Assembly (NCBI GenBank): GCA_951802195.1
Contig: OX637637.1
Span: 434,001 to 498,000 of the forward strand
DNA: 64,000 nucleotides
Origin: Tausonia pullulans
Taxonomy: Eukaryota; Basidiomycota; Tremellomycetes; Cystofilobasidiales; Mrakiaceae
Direction of reading: 5' to 3'
The position numbers were made by a program, and so were the translations under genes. The notes under the pieces were generated by a model. That model was not told the origin of the DNA. It worked only from the letters and a program-made list of their open reading frames with translations, and made no database searches. Of this stretch, positions 1-11,286 are shown piece by piece (position 1 is the first letter of the stretch; every line of letters begins with the position of its first letter).

Positions 1-795
1 CGGCGCTCTCGATGAGCGTTGGCTTCAAGAACGGTACCGACGGATCCATCGACATTGCCGTGAGTGCTGCTGCCCTCTCATGAAGGCATTCGACGGTAGA
101 CCTGACGCTCTCTCTGTCTCCAGGTCGACGCTATTCGCGCTGCTGCCACTGGCCACACCTTCCTCTCCGTCACCAAACAGGGTCTTTCGGCCATCGTCGA
201 GACTGAGGGCAACAACTCAACGCACATCATTCTCCGCGGCTCCAACAAGGGCCCCAACTACTCGGCTGAGCACGTCGAGGCCGTCTCCCAAAAGCTCGCC
301 AAGGCCGGGCTCGTTCAGAAGATCATGGTGGGTAGTCGATCGGTCGCTCTCTGTCTACACGGTGTGCTCATTGTCCCCTGTCCCCCCTTCTCACACCCCC
401 AGATCGACTGCTCGCACGGCAACTCGTCCAAGAAGCACGAGAACCAAATCATCGTCGCCCAGGACATCGCTTCCCAGCTCTCTTCCGGCGGACCGACCTC
501 CTCCAAGATTATGGGTGTCATGATCGAGTCCAACATCAACGAGGGCAAGCAGTCTGTCCCGCCCGAGGGGCCTGCGGGTCTCGCGTACGGTGTCTCGGTC
601 ACGGACGCGTGCCTCTCGTGGCAGCAGACGGTGCCGGCGCTCGATGCGCTCGCGAAAGGTATCCGGTTGAGGAGGGAGGCCGTCGCGAGCAAGAAGGCGG
701 CGAGGTCGAGGGAGGCGAGCCTCGAGGGCTCGAAGAGGTCGGCGCAGCAACAGGTACCGCAGGTTGTGGCCGACGAGCCCAAGAAGCAGGCTTGA
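1..795 (+). CDS. ARO3/ARO4: 3-deoxy-7-phosphoheptulonate (DAHP) synthase, C-terminal part
   Basis: Condenses phosphoenolpyruvate and erythrose-4-phosphate, the first step of the shikimate pathway to aromatic amino acids; cytosolic. The 5' part lies outside the window. Three exons are visible: 1-59, 124-327 and 403-795, with GT-AG introns at 60-123 and 328-402. Spliced reading gives hallmarks of the class I (AroFGH/ARO3-ARO4) family in order: SVGFKNGTDG, FLSVTKQG, ILRGSNKGPNY, MIDCSHGNSSK, GVMIESNINEG and YGVSVTDAC. A basic, Gln/Ala-rich tail of about 40 residues follows the last conserved block (ending near KGIRLRR) and is longer than in the yeast enzymes. The tract around KAGLVQKIMIDCSHGN looks somewhat closer to ARO3 than ARO4, but the isozyme (Phe- or Tyr-sensitive) cannot be assigned because the N-terminal regulatory region is missing. 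Confidence 0.93.
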
Positions 796-1725
796 GTGTA
801 GTTTGCTGGATGTGTAGATAGTATGAGAGTGCTCTCTTGTTTGGCCAGCTATGCTCCGCGCGCGCCCAAACGCAGAGGAATACATGCACACAGGGGTAAG
901 GGCACGGACGCGTGACCTGGGATGCAAGGTCTGCCACTGGTCGACAGCCGCTTCTGCCCCGCGACAGGCGAGGACGGAGCGTTGAGGCCGCCGCGGCTGG
1001 CGACGACCGACCGTGCGCAGAAGAGAACGAGCGAGCCAAGAGGGAGAGGGATGGGTCAAGACGAGGTAGCCAGCTATGGTCTAGGCTGCTGCGTGGCCAT
1101 ATGATTTGCTCTCGGATGTGTCTGGTGCGAGAAGACACAGCGGAGAAGGTTCTGTCTAGCCGCTGGCCTGTGGCGTCGGGCCATGCGCAGCAGCGCCTCC
1201 CGCCTCTCCCGTCTCCTTTCCGCGCTCCTCCTCTTGCTTCCCTTGACCGCCTTCCATAAGCATACAGTCCCTGCCGCTCGCTCTCAACCGCCGCTTCCAG
1301 CAGTCCCCCCCTTCCGTCCCGAAAGAGCGAAGCGGCCTTGCCCTTCGTCTCGACGAACACCCCTCCTCCTCTCCCTTTCTCCCTCTCCCTCCCTCTCTCC
1401 TCTTCCAGCAAGGCAGGCGGCGCTTCCCACCCGCCCTTTCGCTTGCATCCCTCGTTCCCCTCCGTGTTCCGTCCGTCCCACCACAAACACACTCGGAACT
1501 GCCCTCGCCAGCGATGGATTCTTAAGGTCCCCCTCCCCTTCCCACCGTTCATCCCGACAACTGAGCGTGCTCCTCCAAGCACACCCTCTCGCTGTCCTTC
1601 TTCACCACTTCTACGCCCGCCCGGCTTAGCCCGCCCTTTTCACCACCCATCCCTCCCCTCTGCCCTTTCTCTCTTGACATTACCCACCCACCCACCCACC
1701 CACCCACCTACCCACACTCCCAGCC
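796..1725. promoter_or_regulatory. Intergenic: DAHP synthase 3' end and CT-rich promoter/leader of the next gene
   Basis: No convincing exon. From about 1200 onward the + strand is heavily pyrimidine-rich, as upstream of most genes here. A CCCA-unit microsatellite runs at about 1683-1708, just before the ATG at 1726. Long open frames here on both strands are low-complexity Ser/Pro/Arg translations. Confidence 0.6.
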
Positions 1726-3921
1726 ATGCGCGGCCTTCTTCTCGGTCCCTCGCCCTCTCCCCCGGTGGCGGTCTCGCTTGCGGTGCATCTCATGCCGGAG
1801 CTCCCGTACCCGACGACGCATACCCCGAAACACGTCCGGTTCCCCTGCCCTTACGCCTCCCCCGAGCTCTTTGCTGTGCGTACCCAGACGCCCCCTTCTC
1901 GGCTGCTCGAGCCTTCTCTGACCGGATGGCCCACCGCTCTTCTTCCAGTCGAGCCATGAGACGTGGTCCCAGGCAGAGTACGACCGGACGCCGATTGAGC
2001 CGCCCTCGGAGGAGGAACGCTCGTGCAAGCTCCCCGGGAGGGGCGAGCGGCAGTGCGTTCTCCCCGAAGACTGCGAGGACGAAAACGAGGACGAGGAGGC
2101 CGATTCTCTCGAGAGTGACAACGACGACGACGAGACCGCTAGCGACGACAGCGACGACGAGTGCAGCCGGAGGAAAGAGACTTTCGCCGCGTTCATGAGT
2201 AGCGGAGGCGCGCTCAAGCTTGGTGAGTTTCTGTTTTCCCTCTTGTCCACTCTCGCTTTCTCTCGGCACACCTCTCTGCTCTCTCCTCTCGGTCTGTGTC
2301 TGTTTCCTTGGCTCGCCTTGCTACGCAGCAAGGGACCCATCTCACGCGTAGTCTTTTGTTGAGCGAAACGAGGAAGGGAGCGGTGCGTGACACGCGAAAA
2401 GCGCTCATTAAGCCCTCCTGTTTCGGCGGCCCAACTCTCCCCTTTCGCATTGACGTGATCCGCCTGTTCGAGCGAGGGGGGATTTTTGACCATTGCGTAT
2501 CGCAGGATGGGGCCCTATTCCGCTGCGAGCAAGCTCTGTATCATCCGGCTTCCCCTTCCCCCTTACGGAATGACGCACGCCTCGTGCGCCCCGGGATCCC
2601 TGTCACAGTGCCTGCCCTTCTCCCATTTCCGCCACGGCTCCCCATCGATTTCTGTCGCGATCGCCGTGTTTAACCGAACTGCCCCGGCTTACCCCTTTAC
2701 CCCATCTTGTTCTTCCTATCAGCTCCCTCCCCGAACCAGAAACGCTCGCCTCCGACGCCTCAGCCCACCCGGCGCCACTCGACGTCTGAGGACTGCGAGT
2801 CGCCTACGACCTCGCGCCGGATTCTCTGGCTCCAGTCGCAGGCGGAGAACCTGCCTTCGGCGTTGAAGGAGCGACTCCTCGCTCTTTCTGGCGTCGGATG
2901 CGCCGAAAGCTCCTCGGAGGACAGCGCTTCGTCGGGTCACCAACTGGAAGAGGATGAGGAGTTCCATGAGGAGGACGACGAGACCTTCGCGCCGTGTAGT
3001 GGCTTTTCCGTCACCTCTGCTTCTCCCATCTGCGTCGATCTCGCCCCCCCCTTCGCTTTCCACCATCCTTCCTCCTCGCTTCCCCTCCCGACCCGCGTTG
3101 CCTCGACGTCGGCCTCGTCATGTCCGGATTCGCCGACGACGTCCCGCCGACTTCTCTGGCTCCAGTCACAAGCCGACAATCTCCCGGACACGCTTCGCTC
3201 CCGGCTCATGGCACTCACTATGGACGGCAACGATGACTGCCTGAGCCCCACCGAGCCGCCGTTTGGAGGAAGCGCTTATGTTCCCGCGCAAGCCTCGTCG
3301 TGCCTCTTCCCCGTTGCCTCCTCTTCCACCTCCTCCCTCTCCTCCTCCTATACCTTCCACCGGCCCGCGCAGCCCCGCTCGTGCGACGACGAGGACGAGC
3401 TCTTCCCCGCCGACGATGACCTCTCCTCAACGTACGAGGCTCCGCGGCCGGGGAGGACCCTCCTCACTTCTCGGGCGCTCCTTGCGTCGGGAGGTTCCTC
3501 ATCGTCTATCTCGACACTCCTCCAGATCGATACCCGCACCCTTTCACCTTCCCCGGACCGACGCCAGGGCTCGGTCGATTCGGCAGCGTCGTACTCGACA
3601 GACGAGGAGACCGGTTCCTCAGCCTACTCGTACACGTCGTCCTGCGCCGACTCAGCCGACACGAGTCTCGACTCTCTCACTTCGGAGGAGTTTCTTGGTC
3701 GTGCGACATTTGCGTCCCCAACTGAGGGCATGTCCCCCGACATGAGCCCACCGGCGAACCGCCCCCCGCTTTGGTGTGGAAGCGGTGGTGCTGCTGGTGG
3801 CATCGGCGGGGGTGGGGGCTGGGAGGGTCTCGCGGGGACCGAGCACGGCGTGAGGGGCCTGAGCATCAAAGCGTGGGCGGCTGAGCCGGCGGTGACGACC
3901 GCAAGATCGTCTTCGTTCTGA
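1726..3921 (+). CDS. Unrecognised Ser/Asp/Glu-rich protein with a duplicated LWLQSQA motif
   Basis: Three-exon model: 1726-1875, 1949-2222 and 2723-3921, giving about 540 residues. Introns are 1876-1948 and an unusually long 2223-2722 (500 bases). Without splicing, exon 2's frame runs into a stop just upstream, which supports the acceptor at 1948. The N-terminal part carries a KHVRF tract that fits the RVxF type of PP1-docking motif, followed by WSQAEYDRTPIEPP and then a very acidic stretch (ENEDEEADSLESDNDDDE). The C-terminal two thirds is Ser/Pro-rich and looks disordered. It holds two copies of a motif of about 30 residues, SPTTSRR(I/L)LWLQSQA(E/D)NLP followed by a short leucine/arginine helix, encoded near 2800-2890 and 3130-3215. 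A Gly-rich patch lies near the end. No enzyme fold is seen. A regulatory or scaffold role, perhaps phosphatase-linked, is inference only. Confidence 0.72.
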
Positions 3922-4934
3922 AGCTGAGGCCGTGTCCCTCTTTCTCTTCTCTCATTCCCCTCCTCTCCGCGTTTCCAACTGTCTCTGCCTCTTTCTCTAT
4001 CACTCACCTCACTATATCTCTTTGCTTGCCATCTCCCTTGCCTTCAAGCCCTCCCACGTCCTCCAAACCTTCCGCCCTCTTCCCTTCTCCCCCCTTCGCA
4101 GTCTCCCTCGCTCTCTGCCCTATCGTTACCAGTTTTTGCGTTGCTTAGAGGTCCCTCTCTCCCGTCCCTCCTCACAACCTCCCGCTCCCTCCCTCCCGTT
4201 TTTCGCTATAATCCTACCTTCCCCTCCCATTCATTGCCCTCCCTCCCATTCTTCCACCCCCAACCCCAACCCAATCGCAACCTCCCCGCCGATTCAAACA
4301 CAGTCCTCTCGACCCTTTTTCACCGCCTGCGCCACACCCACCCTCCCTTTCGCTCAGCTCTCGATATTGTGCTCGCATGCATGCAAACGTACACGACATT
4401 TGATTTCTGGCCTCGTGCTTCTCTGCCCCCTCTTTTTTTTTCTTTTTTTTTTTCGTTTCGTTTTACTTTCTATTCTCCTTCCTTTCGTCTTTCTTGGGGA
4501 TCGCCCCCTGTCTGAATCGGTTGATGACCTCCCTCACGAAACCCAGCTTGGTCGGATCGCTTGTGACACGAAGGGATAAGACAGCCGTAGGAAATGCGCT
4601 CGATCGAAGCTAGCCTACCTATCGCCTGAGCTGATGATGGTAAGAGCTATCTTTCAGAGAATGGCAAGGGAGGTGGCAGCACAGGCATGAATTAGAGGAG
4701 AGCCAGCACAAAAGGGTCGGAGAGGGGGGGGTGGGGGGGGGGGGGAGGGTACATGTCCAAGAAAAAAAGAGGATGAGAGAAGAAATGGGATGGGAAGAAA
4801 GCAAGAGGGAGAGAGACTAATAGAATAAAATAAAGAGACAGTAGAGAAGAACATGAAAGGGCCTCGCAGAGACCATACCCTTGACGGTTGGTGTCTCTCT
4901 CCTCTCCGTTTGTGAGAAGCTTGAAGCAGCTCGC
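3922..4934. other. Convergent intergenic region with pyrimidine-rich 3' tract and poly-G run
   Basis: Lies between the stop of the + strand gene and the stop of the - strand protease gene. Positions 3930-4500 are almost continuous C/T with T-runs near 4434-4450. A G-rich tract with two long G runs lies at about 4725-4747. I see no exon or RNA gene. Confidence 0.5.
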
Positions 4935-7900
4935 TCAGGGCGGCGCCGGATAGGCGACAGTGATGACCGGCGAGAGCCAGGACTCTAGAGAAAGAAACGC
5001 GATTCAGGTCAGACATTGTCCAGTCAATTCAACAGAAGAAGGAAATGGAGCCGAACCATAGTCCCCGCTCTGGGTTTCGTCAGCGAAAACTGAGTGGTTC
5101 AAAACAGAGACATGGTCAGAGCTCGCTCTCAATCCGTCAATCCGGCGGCTGTCTCGACTCACACTTGAGACCCCGGACGAGGATCTTGTAGTCTCCATTA
5201 GGGACGGTTGTGCCTGCCAAAGTAACCAGACATTTGTTTTAACAATCCGCCCGAAGAACGGAAGAAGAGAGTTCTTTTACGCACCGTCAGCGAGTTTCCA
5301 TGGGCCCGAAGTCGCGGTGGTGACGGGGATGTAGGTCCAGTCAGTGAGGGTGAGTCCCGTGGCGGTCGAGTCTCCTGAGCTGCAGGGTGGAGTCAGTCTT
5401 CATACCTCTGAGATGAAAGAAGGAAGCAAGCGAACGATACTTACCGAGCGGCGTAATCAATCTCGCGGATGCGCCCGAACGTAGTAGGGACAGTCGTGTC
5501 TGCCCGGGAGAGAACGGCGCGATGCATCCGGTTGGCCTCAAAGTGAGTGCGTCGGGAGATGCTCGGCGTAAACGCCGAGTCGGCCTTGATGAGGTCGACG
5601 AGGATCTTGGATGAGCCGCCCTTGAGACGGAAGAGGACCCGGGGGCTATCGGTGCCTACAAACGAATACGAACGAGGACCCTGCTGGACCTGGCTCTGCA
5701 CATTTAAGTAGGTGATGTTTAGCGCCGTCTTTACGATGGTCGGAAGCGTCGTGCTGAAGTAGTAACTGGAGGTATCGAAGATGCCTGCAAGATATAGGCG
5801 TCAGCCGGATACCTTCATTCGATGATTTAGTATGGTTCCCACTCACCATAGTCGTTCTTCATGCTAGAGTACGAGGACTCAGTCAGCTTCTCTATTCCCT
5901 CTCTTTTTATGGAGGTCTCAGCAAAGGACGTACGATGCAGCCACACCGGCGTATGGGATCGTGAGGACCTCGTTCGACGAAGGGCCCTCAACGCGAATGA
6001 CACCCTGTAAGAGAACGGGAGAAGATTATCAACATGAGGAGGCAAGAGAATGACCTCGGCGAGATGACGAACCGAGTAAATGGGAATCTGGGCCGCAGGA
6101 CTTCCCGAGGGCGCATTGAAGGTGACGGTGACCTCTTCTGTGGCACCCGGGGCGACAGTGATGTAGGTCTGAGAGAAGCTGACAGTCGCAGCAGCCTGGT
6201 TAAGGGCGAGAGGGGTGTTCGAAGCGGTCGAAAAGGTCCTCGGCTGCTGGCTGACCGCTGCCCCGGAGGTTCCAAAGACGTTGAGCGATCCAGCGGGAAG
6301 GTGCGAGAGCCGGTAAGCGGCGGTGGCGGTGCCAAAGTTAGAGACCTTGATGACGGTCGAAGAGACAAAGTGGTCCGTGTCGTTGAGAGCGATCTCCGAG
6401 GGAACGATGCGTGTCTTGAGGTGAACAGAGGAATATGCGTCGATGAGTCCAGCGCCCTGTTTGGCAATTGTCTCGAGCCTTTGTTTCACATTCAGCGAAA
6501 AAAAAAATTGTCAAGGATGTCCAACGAAGAAGGGACTGACGTCGTGCCGTTGAGAGTAGTGGAGACCGGCCTAGCGTAGTTCTGCAGGGCGGCCTGGACA
6601 AGGGCCGGAGGGGAGTCCTTGCCATTCTGCTGGAGGTAGAGGGCGGCAACACCGGAGCTGCATGTTCGGCCATCGTCGTCAGCGGAGAGCACTGCAGGGG
6701 CCTAGAGAAGACCACGGACGTAAAAGGGCAGGCCATGGCTGTTGGGAGATTGTAAAAAAGGGTGGTTTAATCACAGCAGCAGGGAACTCATGAGCCGTAA
6801 AAACAAAACTCACAAGTTCCATCCTGGACAAAGTAAGCTCCCTTAGAAAGAGGGTATGTCGACAGGATGTGCCCACCGGGAGCAGCAACCTGGGGTTTGA
6901 CGAAGAGGTCGAATGACAAGCCGTACGTAGTGAACGCATTGATCAGGCCCGGGTTAACGTTGTTGGGAAAGTTGACGTAGTTCGCCTTGAAGGTGACCGT
7001 GCTGCTCGGGTTCGCTGCGAGGGTGGCGATGATAGCAAGACCGTCCGCCTGGGTGATGCCTGCACCTTTGATGGCGACTGGAAGGAAGTTGGGGACTTAA
7101 ATGGGCGAATGGAAGGTCAGGCGTGTGGTTGATATGGAAGCCTTTCAAGAAACGCACGAATGGTTCCGTCGACATTATTGTAGATGATGATGATCTCGCC
7201 TCCAGCATCGAGGACGTTCTGAGGTTAGAGTTAGTAGGGTTAGCTCAGCCACAGCTCTTGCAGGGAGAAGCAGTCGATGAGACTCACCTGGGCCTTGGGC
7301 TGGTTGTCGGTCGGAGAAGGCAGTTAATGAAATCAGTGGCTAGAACATGCCGCTCCAGCCCTTGAGAACAACGGTGAAAAGGCTTACGGCAAAAACACAT
7401 CCCTCACCACGCTTGACGAGAGCAACCTTGCCAATAAGACTGCCGGCCGGGTACGCAGTGCAACCGCCGTCCGAGCGCACGACGATGGGGAGGGGTCCAA
7501 GGTCTTTTTCAAGGTTAATAATGTTAACCTCATTGCCAGTGAGCTGGATGGGGCCGAGATTGCCAGTGGAAATTTCGAGGGCCTTAGATGGGGTTATGAT
7601 GTTCTCGACGGAGGCAGATGCAATGACACTGGATTGGCACGCAGATGTAAGTTAGCAGATGCAAACGAGACTGAGCAAGAGCACACTCGCTCACCCCCGA
7701 CCGAGTCCGGGTGATCCAGGATAGAAACCACCAGCAGCACCGTTGTTGCCCTGAGAGGCGCTGACAATAACGCTGGAGACAGAAAATATTACAGTCAGTC
7801 AGCGCCAAGAGAAGACATACGCAGCATTAGACACCCACCCTCCAGCGACGAGGCGGCTCGCAACGACGGCAGTGGCGTCCTCGGTCCACCCACCGACAGT

Positions 7901-9652
7901 GCCGAGAGACTGCAGAGGACTCGTTTAATTAGCGAACACTCGCCGAGAGGGCGATGAGTTATACGCACGAGGGATATGATGTCGGCACCCTGAACCGAAG
8001 CATGAGGTGAAACTTAGTCAGTTGTAGCTCATCTCTAGCTGGCAGCCTCTGCTCACGTCGTTCTTGGCACGCATCATTGCAGCCATGATGATGTCGGTTC
8101 CCGACGTGCCTGTGCATCCGAAGACGCGATAAGCGCCGAGGGTACTGGATCACGGACGAGTTAGTATCCGCGGACTCGCACAATCCGGACACAGTGGGGT
8201 TCTTGCTCACGCCCGAGGAGCGACTCCGGTGACGTTGAGGTTGTTGATGTTGTCCGCGGCGAGGATACCGGCGACGTGAGCTGGGTGCAAATGATGCATG
8301 TCAGCCTTCTAGGCAGCCCATAATAGTGCGGGTTTCTACGAACTGCCGTGGCCGTCCTAGTTGAGCGAGTTGAAGCTTTGCGTCAGCAAAGTGCGCTTGT
8401 CATCGCTGAGGAAAGCCGAGACTCACACATGTGTCAATGGGATCATCGTCAGGAACGGGCTCGGAGCCACTTCCGCTGAAACACGCAAGAGTCCTGGTTT
8501 AGTGATCCTTTTCCCCTCCCTGGAACGCTGCAGTACGTAGAAACGACGCACGTATAATTGTCACCGACGAAGTCGTAACCGTAGGCGACCTTGCAGCCCT
8601 TGCCGAAGCAACCGCCCAGGGCTGGATGCGTGTAGTCAACACCGGTATCACTGAAGTTCGGCAGGAAGGAATGTCAGTGGTGGGCATAGATGGCTGTGAG
8701 ATAGAGACCCAGCAAGGGCTCACATCTCGGCGATGAAGATGCCCTGCCCCTTGATGCCCTCGTTGTGGAGACGGTCGACGCCCGTCATCTGATGTGTAGA
8801 GAAGGTGTCCGTGGGGTTCTGCTCCAGGTTGCACAGCGAGTCAGTTTACGCGCTCGTTCGAGATCCACGAGAGAGGACAACGTACGGAGACTCCAGCCGC
8901 ATCGAGCGAGTAACCGTTGAGCGCCTGTGGCCGCACGACCGACTTGACGGGCCAGACATTGAGGACGTTGGGCATCGCCTTAAGCTTGACAATATCCTGA
9001 CCACAATGAATGTCAAGATCAGCGCTTCTGCATGCGATGAGCCGTCACATGGGCGTGTGGTCGGAGAAGAGAAGAAAGCGAGGGAGGGACCCACTGCGTC
9101 GGGCGAAAGGATCGACGCGCCGGTGAAGACCGAGTCGGAGAATTCGATCTTGATGTCGAAGGGGAGACCGCTCCGCCTCATGTTGGTGGACTGGATGAAC
9201 AAAGTCAGGTCCATCAATCAGTCAAGCTTCCTTGTCAGAGCGATGCTCTGGCACTAGCAGGAGAGACGCGTCCTTGCTCACAAAGTGTCCGTGTGCGTCC
9301 TGTGAAGAGGGAGGGTTGGTCGATCGACGAGAGGCTTGTCAGTTTATCGGTTGACGGGTTGCAAATCAGAGAAGAGAGAGGACTCACGCTAGAGCGCTTG
9401 CTTCCGAGAGGAGCGGCATATTCGACAATGTAGCGGTCAGGGAAAATGTAGTCCTGGAGGAGGGAAGGAAGGAAGGAAAGCAAGGCCGGAGAGAGGGGAA
9501 AGGCGGAGACGCAATGACAGGAGTGAGCCCCGCGAGGCGAGCAATACGAGATGGGATCACTCCTAACCCACCTCATTCGTGTCCTGGGCAAGCGCTGCCG
9601 GGCCGGCGAAGAGGGCCGAGGCGAGGAGGAAGAGGGGGGTAGTGATCTGCAT
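4935..9652 (-). CDS. Secreted subtilisin-like serine protease (S8) with PA insert and Fn3-like C-terminal part
   Basis: Extracellular endopeptidase of the minor-extracellular-protease (Vpr-like) type common in basidiomycetes. Start at 9652, giving a signal peptide (MQITTPLFLLASALFAGPAALA). About twenty short exons follow; the first are 9652-9572, 9453-9388, a micro-exon 9299-9282 (18 bases), 9190-9095, 8996-8886 and 8818-8724. Order along the protein: I9-like propeptide (RYIVEY..., LKAMPNVLNVWPVK); catalytic Asp in IDTGVDYTHP (exon ending 8724 joined to the next); catalytic His in DGHGSSHVAG (about 8350-8250); a PA domain insert (about 7480-6960); catalytic Ser in GTSMACPFTS, split by an intron near 6810-6745; and an Fn3-like beta domain (TVAPGATEEVTVTFNAPSG, about 6170-6090). 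I extend the last exon past the stop at 5004 to 4935. A donor near 5047 joined to an acceptor near 4984 restores the family-typical ending DYESWLSP, while reading through does not. The three catalytic residues are present, so it should be active. Confidence 0.9.
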
Positions 9653-10769
9653 GGCTGGCTGAGGTGAAGAGTAGGGAGAGTGACAGAAGGGAGGAAGGGA
9701 AGGAAGAAGGCAGGAAAGACGCGGCCGAAACAGGGGAGCGAGGAGAAGGAGAGCAACGAGCGTGGGTCCGTTCTGAGCGACGGCGGGCGGTGGGGAGGTT
9801 CGGCCTTGCTTGGGAAGCGAGGGCAACCGGAAGTTTGAGGGAGAGACGAGACTGAGGTCGGGGAAGAAAGGTACGACGAGGGAGAAACGGGTGGGCGTTG
9901 GGAGGTGGAGTATCAACGCGTCCAGTCGGAGTCAATTCGGGCACAACACTTGCTCGCCCGCGCCGGGGGCGGCATCAACCAGGCCCAACAGTAGACGACG
10001 CGACCTAAACGAACGCCTGCGCGCACGTCACACTTCGCTCTTCTCTTCGTCGTGAGACATCGCGACGCGATGGGCCAAGACATCACCTCAATAGCAGGCC
10101 TGGCGCGCTCATCCATAGTTTTCTTCGAAGGACAAGTTCGCAGCTGGCTGACTCGATGCCACGCGGTGGCTTTCCAATCCGCTCTGGCCACCTTCTGCGT
10201 GTGACGAAGAAACTCCGCTCATAACGTATGGCAGCGATCGAGACCCAAGTCACTGCTGCCTTCTTGGCTATTGTCGAGTTTCAAGCTGGGCCTGTGCAGA
10301 TGAGTCGAAGACTGGACGAGTCCTTCATTGCCGTCTGGCGCAGCTCCGCCGGGTCGTCTCCTCACCAGCTGAGCTGAAAAGAGTTTGGACGACAAAACAG
10401 TGAGCGTCCTGACACAGATTTCTTCCTCTGCTCCATCGTCGGCATGCCGGGCATCCAAGTGAAGAGATGAAGAAGGAGCACTGCAGAAGGAGCCGAAATG
10501 CATAATTGCGTCGAGATAGCCCCAGGTCTCTGTCACCCCTGGCACCCATACAAATTATAGCACAAAGAAGCACCACAGTGCCAAAATAGCTGCGGCTTAA
10601 CTTATCTATCGCATGAGAAGAAGACATGCCGTCATCGTTCATAATGCACCGACCCAGTTCCAGTCTCCCCCTCGCCTTACTTCGTCGGCTCCTCTCTCGG
10701 AACAGCAGCATCGCCTCAACAACCATCACCTGATCCTCCTCCGCTCGTTCGCTCCCTCTCGCCCCAGAC
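9653..10769. promoter_or_regulatory. Divergent intergenic region between the protease and a small Cys-rich protein gene
   Basis: About 1.1 kb between two divergent start codons. Near the protease start the + strand is purine-rich (a pyrimidine-rich leader on the coding strand). The rest has mixed composition with no supported exon or RNA gene. Presumably holds both promoters. Confidence 0.45.
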
Positions 10770-11286
10770 ATGTCTTCTCCTTCCACCTCTCGCCCCTCCG
10801 TGTCCCCTGCCCTCGCGTACGAGGTCCCCTCCTCGACCACGGCCGACTCTCCGCTCACCCATACGGCCCAGCCTCTGCCTTCAAGGACAATGAGTGCGCT
10901 CAGCCCCTAACCCAGGCTCCAGTTGGCGAGGCGATGACATGCTCATAGGAGAGCGTCTCTTCTCGCAGCGACCGCCGCTGCCCCTGTGGACTCTCAACAG
11001 ACGCACGAAGCCATGCGGCTACGCGGAGGTGAGGGCAGAAAGCGATGACGTCCCCTGTGACCCTCCCTCTCCGTGGAGAGGAAAGAGGGCGGGAGCCAGA
11101 ACAGAAATCGGTGTTGCTGACTTGCTTTTATGATGCTAAGGTTGCCCGGGGCACCTCTGCGGCCTGCCCATTCTGCCCTGCCGCTGCGATATCTGTATCA
11201 TCCCCGTGAGTCGAGCTCGGGGTCGGTTTCTAGCTGTCAAGTCGGCCGAATGGGCGCTGACGATCGGCATGCAGTGCTGCTGCTGA
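10770..11286 (+). CDS. Small Cys-rich protein ending in CCC (86 residues, four exons)
   Basis: Not recognised as a named family. Exons 10770-10893, 10969-11028, 11141-11205 and 11275-11286, all bounded by GT-AG, phases consistent, total 261 bases with stop. The N-terminal half is Ser/Thr/Pro-rich and looks unfolded (MSSPSTSRPSVSPALAYEVP...). It is followed by THEAMRLRGG, then a compact Cys-rich hydrophobic end reading GCPGHLCGLPILPCRCDICIIPCCC. The last exon encodes only three cysteines and the stop. There is no signal peptide. The cysteine cluster next to hydrophobic residues suggests membrane attachment through palmitoylated cysteines, as in fungal Cys-rich tail-anchored small proteins; that is inference. 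Every splice follows the local pattern, but the gene is short, so the model needs transcript support. Confidence 0.6.

Noticed and set aside
599-1582. 327-residue open frame on the - strand
   Set aside because: Arg/Gly-rich translation of a pyrimidine-rich leader, antisense to DAHP synthase at one end; no motifs.
1338-2198. 286-residue + frame
   Set aside because: Low-complexity Pro/Ser tract from the leader; the real exons (1726-1875, 1949-2222) use other frames.
4725-4747. G-rich tract as a telomere-like or terminator signal
   Set aside because: No regular repeat unit; a simple homopolymer/G-rich run between convergent genes.
5004-5198. Stop at 5004 as end of the protease
   Set aside because: Reading through gives an ending unlike the family; splicing to 4984 gives DYESWLSP and a stop at 4935.
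6034-6579. 181-residue + frame within the protease locus
   Set aside because: Antisense of the Fn3-like exons; no protein-like composition.
10325-10858. 177-residue - frame
   Set aside because: Overlaps the start of the small Cys-rich gene in antisense; acidic/Arg low-complexity translation.
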